Below, piece by piece: positions 1 through 5,014 of a DNA stretch of 5,014 nt. The position numbers and the translations under genes are program-made. How positions within the stretch are numbered: the stretch's first letter is position 1; each line of letters opens with the position of its first letter. The notes below the pieces were generated by a model. That model ran no database searches and was not told where the DNA came from. It worked only from the letters and a program-made list of their open reading frames with translations. The DNA comes from an uncultured Clostridia bacterium (GTDB taxonomy: Bacteria; Bacillota; Clostridia; UBA1381): the NCBI GenBank assembly GCA_934486495.1, contig CAKSPW010000108.1, positions 1-5,014 of the forward strand. Direction: 5' to 3'.

Positions 1-971
1 GGGATTTTATCTTTATACATATACATATCAAGCTTTTCGATTTCCGGCCAGTTAATCATGTATATCCAGCCGCTGTAGATTGTAACATCCATCGTGTTCA
101 TATACGGATGCGGCGATTCTATCTCCATAAAATACGGTTCTGTACTTAGCATTGTAGAAGTAATAACAGATGACAGTGATGAAAACCATGCACGCTTAAA
201 TTCCGGCGGCACATCAAAAGACTCCTGCCATTTTATCATTTGGTTTTTCCAATCAATGTGCATTTTTTCGGCATATGAAAGCACATCTGCGCAGCTTGAA
301 AATCTAAGTGTATAATATCTTTTGTATTCTTCAGTCATAACAGCAGACGGCGTTACAAAATCAGGATAAAACCACGTAAAATACGCATCAGCATCCGCCG
401 TTTTTCCGGGCTGAACGCTTAATGAGCACATTTTACCGCCACCCGAAAATACAGCCGATATTGCTTTGTCCGTACTTTCTGTTTCAAAACGCAAATCAAT
501 ACTTAAAGGCTTGTCACCCGTGTTTTTAACCTGTATTTCCATACACAAAACAGGTATTGACGACTCCTCCAAATTGTGAGGAATAAGCGGCGAATAAGCA
601 AGCATTTTAACCTCCGCACCCATTTTTTTATATACGGCTCTGTGAATTGAAAACGGCAAAAATTCATACGATTCAAAGCTGTCCGCAGCATACATATCCG
701 TATTATCAAGTCTTTCACTCTGAAAAGCATACTCGTCCGCTCCATCCGAAATAATCAAGGATAAGAAATTATATCTGTCTTTTCCGTGCAAATTAAGATA
801 ATCATAGCATTCAATCCTGTTAAAATCATCATACTTGCCCTTGCACGGCGCAGAATTAAAATTCGGCAAAACAAAACCAAACCTGCCCAAAACGCCGTAG
901 CCTGTTCCGATACCGCCAAACGGTACGCCTATACTGTGTGATACATTTACCCAATTTTCCGTTGTTTTCAT
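1..971 (-). CDS. GH116 family beta-glycosidase (GBA2-like), N-terminal part; 3' end outside window
   Basis: Family GH116 enzymes are retaining exo-beta-glycosidases: beta-glucosidases, glucosylceramidases, beta-xylosidases and some beta-N-acetylglucosaminidases. The 323 visible codons start at ATG 971, with GGAGG (978-982) 6 nt upstream. Residues 16-32 read VPFGGIGTGYGVLGRFG, followed by N39, P42 and K44-G45, which is the family's N-terminal signature. Residues 290-320 (YMNTMDV ... NWPEIEKLD) match the start of the (alpha/alpha)6 catalytic barrel; in human GBA2 the corresponding stretch is YNTYDV...LWPKLE, recalled from memory. Glu285 in MEIES lies 10 residues before Asp295 of the TMDV motif and is the likely nucleophile; in GBA2 and the Thermoanaerobacterium enzyme I recall the spacing as 11. 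The acid/base Asp would lie beyond the window. No signal peptide is visible, so a cytoplasmic location is inferred. It follows the isomerase-like gene by 14 nt and should share its transcript. Substrate specificity cannot be read from this half. Confidence 0.88.
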   Translation of the reverse strand, partial: MKTTENWVNVSHSIGVPFGGIGTGYGVLGRFGFVLPNFNSAPCKGKYDDFNRIECYDYLNLHGKDRYNFLSLIISDGADEYAFQSERLDNTDMYAADSFESYEFLPFSIHRAVYKKMGAEVKMLAYSPLIPHNLEESSIPVLCMEIQVKNTGDKPLSIDLRFETESTDKAISAVFSGGGKMCSLSVQPGKTADADAYFTWFYPDFVTPSAVMTEEYKRYYTLRFSSCADVLSYAEKMHIDWKNQMIKWQESFDVPPEFKRAWFSSLSSVITSTMLSTEPYFMEIESPHPYMNTMDVTIYSGWIYMINWPEIEKLDMYMYKDKI

Positions 972-985
972 ACTATACCTCCAAA

Positions 986-1846
986 TTATTTGTTACAGTA
1001 GTTATCAATAATATATTTTCCGACTTTGGCAGTCAGCGCATATATATCTTCTCTTAATTCATAAGGAACACCGTTGACAGCGCCGTGTATTTCATAATTA
1101 AACGTTCCTTTATAGTCTATTTTTTCAAGTGCACTTACAACTTCTTTCCAATCTATAAACCCAAAAAACGGCATAAGATGGTTATCACCGCTGCAATAAT
1201 TATCGTTAATATGAAGCACCTTTAATCTGTCCCCTATCTTTAAAATGCTCTCCGTCTGATTGCTGCCCGAGCAAAGTCCGTGACCCGTATCCCAGCAAAC
1301 ACCAACTTTATATCCGCTGTACCGATCGCATAAATCAATTACATCCTCTGTCTTTGAAAAAGACCAGTCAAACGGCATATTTTCTATGCATATTCCGACT
1401 CCTGCCTTTGCGGCTGCCGGAACTATCCAATCAAATTTTTCTATGCTACGTTTGCTGTTTTCCTCAAAACTTTTTTCTCTGTAAGGATACGGATGAAAAA
1501 CCATCCATTCCACACCCATTATTTTTGCACATTCAATGCACCGGTTAATCATTTTTTTGTTAAAAGCCTCGTCCCACCTTGTTACCTCAAACTGATGCCC
1601 ATGTGCCTGATGAATACGTATACCGTTTTTATCAGCAAATTTTCGAATTTCCTTTGCCCATTGAACATATTCGCCGGAAAGCATCGGCGAATCCCCTCCT
1701 CTTACATAATCTCCGTAATTAAAATCAAATACGTAATATCCGTATTTCATAAGCGCCTTCATCGCGTCTGTCGCAGTATAGCCAAAATCTACATTCCATG
1801 CATTTTTTGTTCTCATAGCAAGATTTAATGATGTTGATAATTCCAT
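986..1846 (-). CDS. Sugar phosphate isomerase/epimerase-like TIM barrel protein (AP_endonuc_2 fold)
   Basis: This 286-residue protein is a full-length xylose-isomerase-like TIM barrel (Pfam AP_endonuc_2), the fold of D-tagatose 3-epimerase, hydroxypyruvate isomerase and IolE/IolI. The visible metal-site pattern is complete: Glu155 (ICIEN), Asp186 and His189 (WDTGHG), His212 (LHINDN) and Glu252 (YEIHG). His79/His82 (HQAHGH) and His118 (VFHPYPYR) line earlier strands. The usual HLxPGxG segment is HLMPFFGFIDW here (residues 223-233), a variant without the PGxG turn. The start is ATG 1846, with AGGAGG (1855-1860) 8 nt upstream. No signal peptide is seen, so it is probably cytoplasmic. It is the first gene of the unit that continues into the GH116 gene 14 nt downstream, and it lies behind an AraC-type tandem operator. 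A role in epimerising or isomerising a sugar released by the neighbouring hydrolases is inferred; the exact substrate cannot be assigned, since this superfamily is functionally diverse. Confidence 0.88.
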   Translation of the reverse strand: MELSTSLNLAMRTKNAWNVDFGYTATDAMKALMKYGYYVFDFNYGDYVRGGDSPMLSGEYVQWAKEIRKFADKNGIRIHQAHGHQFEVTRWDEAFNKKMINRCIECAKIMGVEWMVFHPYPYREKSFEENSKRSIEKFDWIVPAAAKAGVGICIENMPFDWSFSKTEDVIDLCDRYSGYKVGVCWDTGHGLCSGSNQTESILKIGDRLKVLHINDNYCSGDNHLMPFFGFIDWKEVVSALEKIDYKGTFNYEIHGAVNGVPYELREDIYALTAKVGKYIIDNYCNK

Positions 1847-1870
1847 AAATCCAACCTCCTGTTCACCTCT

Positions 1871-1899
1871 ATTTTATCAAACTATTCTAATCATAAAAA
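1871..1899 (-). promoter_or_regulatory. Promoter of the isomerase-GH116 unit (extended -10, weak -35)
   Basis: Read on the minus strand, TG-A-TAAAAT gives an extended -10 hexamer at 1871-1876 with TG at 1878-1879. The 17-bp-upstream -35 position (1894-1899) is TTTTTA, a poor match to TTGACA. Transcription should begin near 1864, which would leave a leader of only about 18 nt containing the AGGAGG ribosome-binding site. The layout matches the GH38 promoter in its spacing to the proximal half-site. The weak -35 beside a tandem operator suggests activator dependence, which is an inference. Confidence 0.6.
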
Positions 1900-1946
1900 G
1901 GACGTTTGATAACTCTTTAATGATGTTTCATAACTTTTATGTAAAA
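1896..1946. repeat. 51-bp regulatory repeat, copy 1
   Basis: This block matches 4754-4804 in the same orientation at 46 of 51 positions by hand count. The differences fall at 1916, 1919, 1921, 1924 and 1941. Three of the five lie in the spacer between the two half-sites, so the recognition elements are conserved better than the rest. Similarity fades on both sides apart from the -10 box. It is read as a shared operator rather than a mobile repeat. Confidence 0.85.
1901..1935 (-). promoter_or_regulatory. Tandem operator (two direct half-sites, 21-bp period), probably AraC-family
   Basis: On the minus strand the distal half-site (1922-1935) is AGTTATGAAACATC and the proximal half-site (1901-1914) is AGTTATCAAACGTC. 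They are direct repeats with a period of exactly 21 bp, two helical turns, and the proximal one abuts the -35 position. AraC-family activators bind direct half-sites with this spacing (araI1/araI2 is the classic case), whereas LacI and TetR sites are palindromic. The regulator gene is not in the window. The link to AraC rests on layout alone. Confidence 0.65.
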
Positions 1947-2042
1947 ATCAAGTATGGATAGCTTTTGAATTTCTTTGCTCTTAGTCAACTTATCCGCCTT
2001 ATACGACTTAGCATCTTTCCTATCCGCTCAGAAATGAGCAAA
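1947..2042. other. Intergenic stretch with no recognised feature
   Basis: This segment separates the GH38 terminator from the operator of the isomerase unit. I see no start codon with a ribosome-binding site, no tRNA, and no riboswitch-like fold. On the minus strand one frame is open for about 36 codons, rich in Lys and Asp, and ends inside the operator, but it has no usable start. GCGGATA occurs twice about 27 bp apart, which I regard as insignificant. Confidence 0.5.
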
Positions 2043-2080
2043 GGCTGCCTGCAAAAGTTAATTGACTTTTGCAGGCAGCC
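2043..2080 (-). terminator. Intrinsic terminator of the GH38 gene, possibly bidirectional
   Basis: A perfect 16-bp stem (GGCTGCCTGCAAAAGT at 2043-2058 with its complement at 2065-2080) closes on a 6-nt loop. It begins 9 bases past the GH38 stop codon. On the minus strand it is followed by a broken U-tract (TTTGCTCATTTC). On the plus strand the following run, CTGTTTTT, is actually stronger, so the hairpin could also stop transcription arriving from the other side. It separates the two transcription units. Confidence 0.85.
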
Positions 2081-2089
2081 CTGTTTTTA

Positions 2090-4675
2090 CTATTTTAATA
2101 CCATTTTAACCGTCTTTATTTCAAAAGGTCTGAACGTTAGTTCAACCGCGTTTTCATGTACTTCCAAAGCATCCAGCTCTCTCTCATCAAGATTTGTTAC
2201 ACACACACGCTTAATATACATAGGAACGTTTAATGCCCCTGTTTGTGCTTTCCCGTGATATTCTGCCATCCTGACTATAATAGCTTCGTCATCTTCAGCT
2301 TTTTTTAGCGAAACAATTCTTGCACCTTTGCATCTGAGCGTCGGTAAATCTACATTTGATAATCTCCCGTTTTCAACAAACAATTCAGCATTAAATGCAT
2401 TTCCGTCCGGTACGGCTGTGTTTTCATCAAATCCATCTGCATATGAACAGAGCATATACGAAAACTCATGCGTCCCCGCATCTCTCATTCCGTCCCAATC
2501 GGTCATAGAATATGCGGCAGGATCATGCAGATATGTTGCATTTCCCGGGCTGCGTAGCGGCGTCACAAAAATTGTTCTTCCTCCGGCATTATTACCTGTA
2601 ATATAATGCGATGGAGTACCTTGATTAAACAGGCATACCGATGCATTTTTGCCCTCAACTCCTGCCCAGTTAATAGCCGGATATTCGTTAATTGCAGCAG
2701 CCCACTGCTCTTTCCCTTCTCTGAATTTTGACAATCCGTACTCTTTCCTTTCAAGATAGCCGTATGGAATTTCATACATATCACGCCCGGCAAACATTAC
2801 CGGTACGGCAATCCTCAGCCTGTGATTAATCGTATCCCAAAAAACTTTACAATTCATATAAATTTTATCCGAATTTTTATATAATATAATTTCATATTCT
2901 ATACCAATTCCCGTTACGGAATAAGCAATAACCCTATCCGGGAGAGAAATTTTAAATTTAATCTTGCTGCAATTTTCGCTTGTTTCTATTTGGGTGAGAA
3001 GCGTTTCATTTCTGAAAGTTGTTCTTCTTAAATCAGATGACATGGTTGCCCACGGAGAGCCGTCATCATGTTCAAGAATAAATTCAAACGGCATATATTC
3101 CGTCTCTCCGCAAATATCTATTCCAACAGCCTTATCATAGATATTCCTAACGCCATGTATTCCCGCTGTTATTTTGTATCTATCATTTTCTATAAAAAAT
3201 TCTCTTGTGTCAAATATGTTTTCCGTTTCTTTTATTTCATCTGTTAAAATTGATTCACCTGCCTGTTTCTTAAACTCTGCTATTTTCTCAATCTTACAGC
3301 TGAATTTCTGCTTTCTCAACTTATAATATTTTATTTCATACGGATTTAAGCGACAGATAGCCATGTTTTCAGATACTTTGCAAAGCTCTTTTCCAAAATC
3401 ATCGCACAACGTGTATCCGGGTTTCACTTTTACTATCTTTTCAACATAATCACCGGTAGGATTAAAAATTGTAACCTCATCTGAAATTTTTAATTGTTCT
3501 TTCAGATTTTTTGTATTCATCTTTTCTATCGCACCTTGCGCATCATCAAAAACATCCATAAGCTCATCAAATGCTGCATCAACGTGTGTTGCGGTCACAG
3601 CATCATGAAACATTGTAAAATTGATTTTACGCCACATTTCTTCAATTTCTTTGGTATGTGGTTCTTTGCCGTTTATATAACTCATTAAATTAAGCGTTTC
3701 CGCAGCTGCCATCATATTTTCTGTTTTTCTCAGGCGCTGCTTCATTCTAATTCGAGTTGCATAAACACCGGTGTTATTTGTGTTCATCTCAACAGATGAT
3801 GCAATTTCATTTTCGGGAGGATTGTCAACTTCTGATAAATCAATGCAATCATCAAGCAATTCATCATATGTCGAAAACACAACTTCAATCTCATTTTTGT
3901 GCTTTTCGGCAAATTCAATAATATCCTCTCTCGGCATCAGTTCCTCTCCGCCGCAAAGTATATATTCGGGGCCATCACCTGTTACTTTTGACAAATCAAT
4001 TCTATCCATTGGAATAATCTGCGGCTGTATATGTTCAGTGTCAATACCTCGATACCCGCACTTTTCACAGCCATATCCATTGCATTCCGAGCACGGTGGA
4101 TATTTGTAATAACCTCCGCTTTCAAAAACTATACTCATCGGAGTGGTAACCACAGTCGTACCATCCAATCCTCTCCAATAATTACCATCACAGCAACTAT
4201 AGCTTATTCTCCCTATGTATTTACAGTCAAATCCCCGAACAATCTGCGGCAGTTGTGCCGAGTTCCCGAAAGCGTCTGTTCTCTGGCACACACCGGATGG
4301 TTTATCGCATAATTTTTTCATCCATCGTTTGCCGTAGAGAAAATTTCTTACAATACTTTCACCGCTGCATAGGTTTACATCAATAATATTGTTCCCGGTA
4401 AACATTGTACCGGCTCTTCCTTCAGCATAAAGCTTTTTTAACTCATCTTTATACATCGGATTTCGTTCTAAAAATTTTCTTACAACCTCATTTGATTCAA
4501 TTGTAAATTTATACTGCGGATACTTTCTTGCAAGCTTAATATTATCAAGTATGTAATATTCCTCAAGCTTTGCATAAGATACAAAATTTTGTCCTTTAAA
4601 AAACATATCGCGGTCAAACGGTCTTCGCCAAGTCAAATCCATATGATCACATACAATGGCTTTTATCCTTTTCAT
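2090..4675 (-). CDS. GH38 family alpha-mannosidase with an inserted Cys4 (DnaJ-like) knuckle
   Basis: Family GH38 enzymes are zinc-dependent retaining alpha-mannosidases. The 861-residue length fits the bacterial family and the protein appears intact. His11 and Asp13 (DHMDLTW) are the first two zinc ligands. Asp134 in RTDAFGNSAQLPQI is the expected nucleophile and zinc ligand. His357-Asp358 (FHDAVTATH) supplies the last zinc ligand. The helical middle domain (ATRIRMKQRLRKTE, 306-319) follows the family pattern. Residues from about 480 onward form the C-terminal beta domain (VFWDTINHRL, EIPYGYLERKE, TPLRSPG, GTHEFSYML). Residues 195-210 carry Cys195, Cys198, Cys203 and Cys206 in two back-to-back CxxCxGxG-type motifs, which the usual catalytic fold does not need. 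The start is ATG 4675, with AGGTGA (4683-4688) 7 nt upstream; TAG ends it at 2090. There is no signal peptide, so it is probably cytoplasmic. It appears to be transcribed alone, between its own operator and a strong terminator. Linkage preference is not readable. Confidence 0.92.
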   Translation of the reverse strand: MKRIKAIVCDHMDLTWRRPFDRDMFFKGQNFVSYAKLEEYYILDNIKLARKYPQYKFTIESNEVVRKFLERNPMYKDELKKLYAEGRAGTMFTGNNIIDVNLCSGESIVRNFLYGKRWMKKLCDKPSGVCQRTDAFGNSAQLPQIVRGFDCKYIGRISYSCCDGNYWRGLDGTTVVTTPMSIVFESGGYYKYPPCSECNGYGCEKCGYRGIDTEHIQPQIIPMDRIDLSKVTGDGPEYILCGGEELMPREDIIEFAEKHKNEIEVVFSTYDELLDDCIDLSEVDNPPENEIASSVEMNTNNTGVYATRIRMKQRLRKTENMMAAAETLNLMSYINGKEPHTKEIEEMWRKINFTMFHDAVTATHVDAAFDELMDVFDDAQGAIEKMNTKNLKEQLKISDEVTIFNPTGDYVEKIVKVKPGYTLCDDFGKELCKVSENMAICRLNPYEIKYYKLRKQKFSCKIEKIAEFKKQAGESILTDEIKETENIFDTREFFIENDRYKITAGIHGVRNIYDKAVGIDICGETEYMPFEFILEHDDGSPWATMSSDLRRTTFRNETLLTQIETSENCSKIKFKISLPDRVIAYSVTGIGIEYEIILYKNSDKIYMNCKVFWDTINHRLRIAVPVMFAGRDMYEIPYGYLERKEYGLSKFREGKEQWAAAINEYPAINWAGVEGKNASVCLFNQGTPSHYITGNNAGGRTIFVTPLRSPGNATYLHDPAAYSMTDWDGMRDAGTHEFSYMLCSYADGFDENTAVPDGNAFNAELFVENGRLSNVDLPTLRCKGARIVSLKKAEDDEAIIVRMAEYHGKAQTGALNVPMYIKRVCVTNLDERELDALEVHENAVELTFRPFEIKTVKMVLK

Positions 4676-4725
4676 TTTTCAGTCACCTGCATTCCTTTGT
4701 TTTTGTAATTATCAATAATACATTT
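4672..4725 (-). pseudogene. Possible remnant of an isomerase-paralogue C-terminus in the GH38 leader
   Basis: The leader between the GH38 -10 box and its start reads KCIIDNYKNKGMQVTEK and then TGA in one frame. The first ten residues match the last ten of the isomerase-like protein (KYIIDNYCNK, 277-286) at 8 positions. At DNA level 4705-4726 and 998-1019 agree at 20 of 22 bases, and the match continues weakly through a shared AACAAA. The TGA overlaps the GH38 ATG (ATGA), as in a coupled gene pair. No start codon opens this frame before the tail, so it is not an intact gene. Chance similarity of AT-rich sequence remains possible. Confidence 0.4.
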
Positions 4726-4728
4726 TAG

Positions 4729-4757
4729 ATTATAACATACAGTTAAAACAAACAAAA
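4729..4757 (-). promoter_or_regulatory. Promoter of the GH38 gene (extended -10, weak -35)
   Basis: On the minus strand TG-T-TATAAT gives a consensus extended -10 at 4729-4734, with TG at 4736-4737. The -35 position 17 bp upstream (4752-4757) is TTTTGT, a weak match. The -10 begins 25 bp from the edge of the proximal half-site, exactly as in the isomerase promoter. The predicted start near 4722 leaves a leader of about 47 nt. Confidence 0.7.
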
Positions 4758-4804
4758 GGACGTTTGATAACTCCTTGACGACGTTTCATAACTTTTATAT
4801 AAAA
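4754..4804. repeat. 51-bp regulatory repeat, copy 2
   Basis: This is the partner of the block at 1896-1946 (46 of 51 identical, same orientation). Beyond the half-sites it also keeps TTTTATATAAAA at 4793-4804, a self-complementary AT-rich element (TTTTATGTAAAA at 1935-1946 in the other copy) next to the promoter-distal half-site. Confidence 0.85.
4759..4793 (-). promoter_or_regulatory. Tandem operator (two direct half-sites, 21-bp period), probably AraC-family
   Basis: The distal half-site (4780-4793) is AGTTATGAAACGTC and the proximal one (4759-4772) is AGTTATCAAACGTC on the minus strand, differing at a single base. The period is 21 bp. In both copies in this window the distal site has TATGAAA and the proximal site TATCAAA, so the difference between sites is itself conserved. 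The position directly upstream of the -35 fits class II-type activation of GH38 transcription, which is an inference from layout. Confidence 0.68.
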
Positions 4805-4815
4805 GCATAAATATC

Positions 4816-4837
4816 AAAAAAGAACAGTTAATCCGTT
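4816..4837 (-). terminator. Weak candidate terminator after the NlpC/P60 gene
   Basis: On the minus strand AACGG-ATTAA-CTGTT can form a 5-bp stem including one G-U pair, followed by C and six T residues. It lies 22 bases past the upstream stop codon and before the GH38 operator, where a terminator would be expected. The stem is short and AT-rich, so it may be weak or fortuitous. Confidence 0.35.
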
Positions 4838-4858
4838 ACAATTAGTTGCACTCATAAT

Positions 4859-5014
4859 TTAATAACAACCCGGTCTTGCCGCAAACCCAAAGCTACTGTT
4901 TGTTGTGACAATGACATCATTACTGTCGCTTGATGAGTGGATAACAAGAATGTTTCCGGCAGCGTCCTTTCCGGCAACGATTCCGACGTGAGATAAATCA
5001 CCGTAAAAGGCTAA
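4859..5014 (-). CDS. NlpC/P60-type cell-wall peptidase, C-terminal 51 codons; 5' end outside window
   Basis: The visible part begins LAFYGDLSHVGIVAG and ends at TAA 4861-4859. The SHVGIVAG strand carries His9 (window numbering), the expected catalytic His of the NlpC/P60 (C40) fold, and VIHSSS carries His26, which fits the third, polar member of the triad. The LAFYGDxSHVGI pattern is typical of NlpC/P60 domains that cleave peptidoglycan stem peptides. The catalytic Cys and any signal peptide or wall-binding repeats would lie upstream, outside the window. The domain forms the extreme C-terminus of its protein, ending in RPGCY. It appears unrelated to the sugar genes and marks the edge of the locus. 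A CHAP-type domain is a less likely alternative. Confidence 0.75.
   Translation of the reverse strand, partial: LAFYGDLSHVGIVAGKDAAGNILVIHSSSDSNDVIVTTNSSFGFAARPGCY

Noticed and set aside
1493..1828. Plus-strand open frame of 111 codons within the isomerase gene
   Set aside because: It is antisense to a well-supported TIM barrel gene, has Cys/Phe/His-rich composition and no ribosome-binding site.
1901..1914. LacI-type palindromic operator
   Set aside because: The dyad in GTTTGATAAC is limited to the outer GTT/AAC. The dominant symmetry is the direct 21-bp repeat.
1896..1946. CRISPR or insertion-sequence end repeats
   Set aside because: There are only two copies, in the same orientation and 2.86 kb apart. 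No spacers, transposase or target duplication are present, and both sit exactly before promoters.
1938..2028. Open minus-strand frame ending in ...LDFYIKVMKHH and a stop inside the operator
   Set aside because: It has no ATG or ribosome-binding site and is preceded by a stop. Its end overlaps the operator, and no family is recognisable.
3771..4109. Plus-strand open frame of 112 codons within the GH38 gene
   Set aside because: It is a Ser-rich shadow of the GH38 catalytic domain, with no start signal.
4672..4692. Six-codon leader peptide (MQVTEK) ending on the GH38 start
   Set aside because: The AAAGG-like sequence directly abuts its ATG, which leaves no workable ribosome spacing. No attenuator hairpin follows.

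Overview
The window is AT-rich, with strong Shine-Dalgarno sequences (AGGAGG, GGAGG) and short intergenic gaps. All convincing genes lie on the minus strand. Together with the NlpC/P60 gene end and the carbohydrate genes, this suggests an anaerobic, gut-type Bacillota/Clostridia genome. That placement is inference, because no marker gene is present.

Reading in the direction of transcription (from 5014 down to 1), the window holds: (i) the last 51 codons of an NlpC/P60-type cell-wall peptidase, ending at 4859; (ii) a regulatory region (about 4676-4858) with a weak candidate terminator, a tandem 21-bp-period operator and an extended -10 promoter; (iii) a complete 861-residue GH38 family alpha-mannosidase (2090-4675) that carries an unusual four-cysteine, DnaJ-like knuckle; (iv) a perfect 16-bp stem terminator (2043-2080); (v) about 95 bases with nothing recognisable, then a second copy of the tandem operator and promoter; (vi) a sugar-phosphate-isomerase/epimerase-type TIM barrel protein (986-1846); and (vii) 14 nt further on, the first 323 codons of a GH116 family beta-glycosidase that runs off the window.

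The genes look like two transcription units of one regulon. A 51-bp block precedes both units and is identical at 46 of 51 positions by hand count. Each copy contains two direct 14-bp half-sites exactly 21 bp apart, which is the usual layout for an AraC-family activator. In both copies a TG-n extended -10 box begins at the same distance (25 bp) from the proximal half-site, and neither has a good -35. The GH38, GH116 and isomerase-like proteins have no visible signal peptide, so they probably act in the cytoplasm on imported oligosaccharides or glycosides containing alpha-mannosyl and beta-linked glucosyl/xylosyl/GlcNAc units. No transporter or regulator gene lies inside the window.

The least expected observation is that the GH38 leader contains an apparent fossil of the isomerase 3' end. 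A 22-nt stretch matches at 20 positions and encodes KCIIDNYKNK, against KYIIDNYCNK at the isomerase C-terminus. Its reading frame closes with a TGA that overlaps the GH38 start codon. This suggests that the GH38 unit once had the same operator-isomerase-hydrolase layout as the GH116 unit and lost its isomerase copy.
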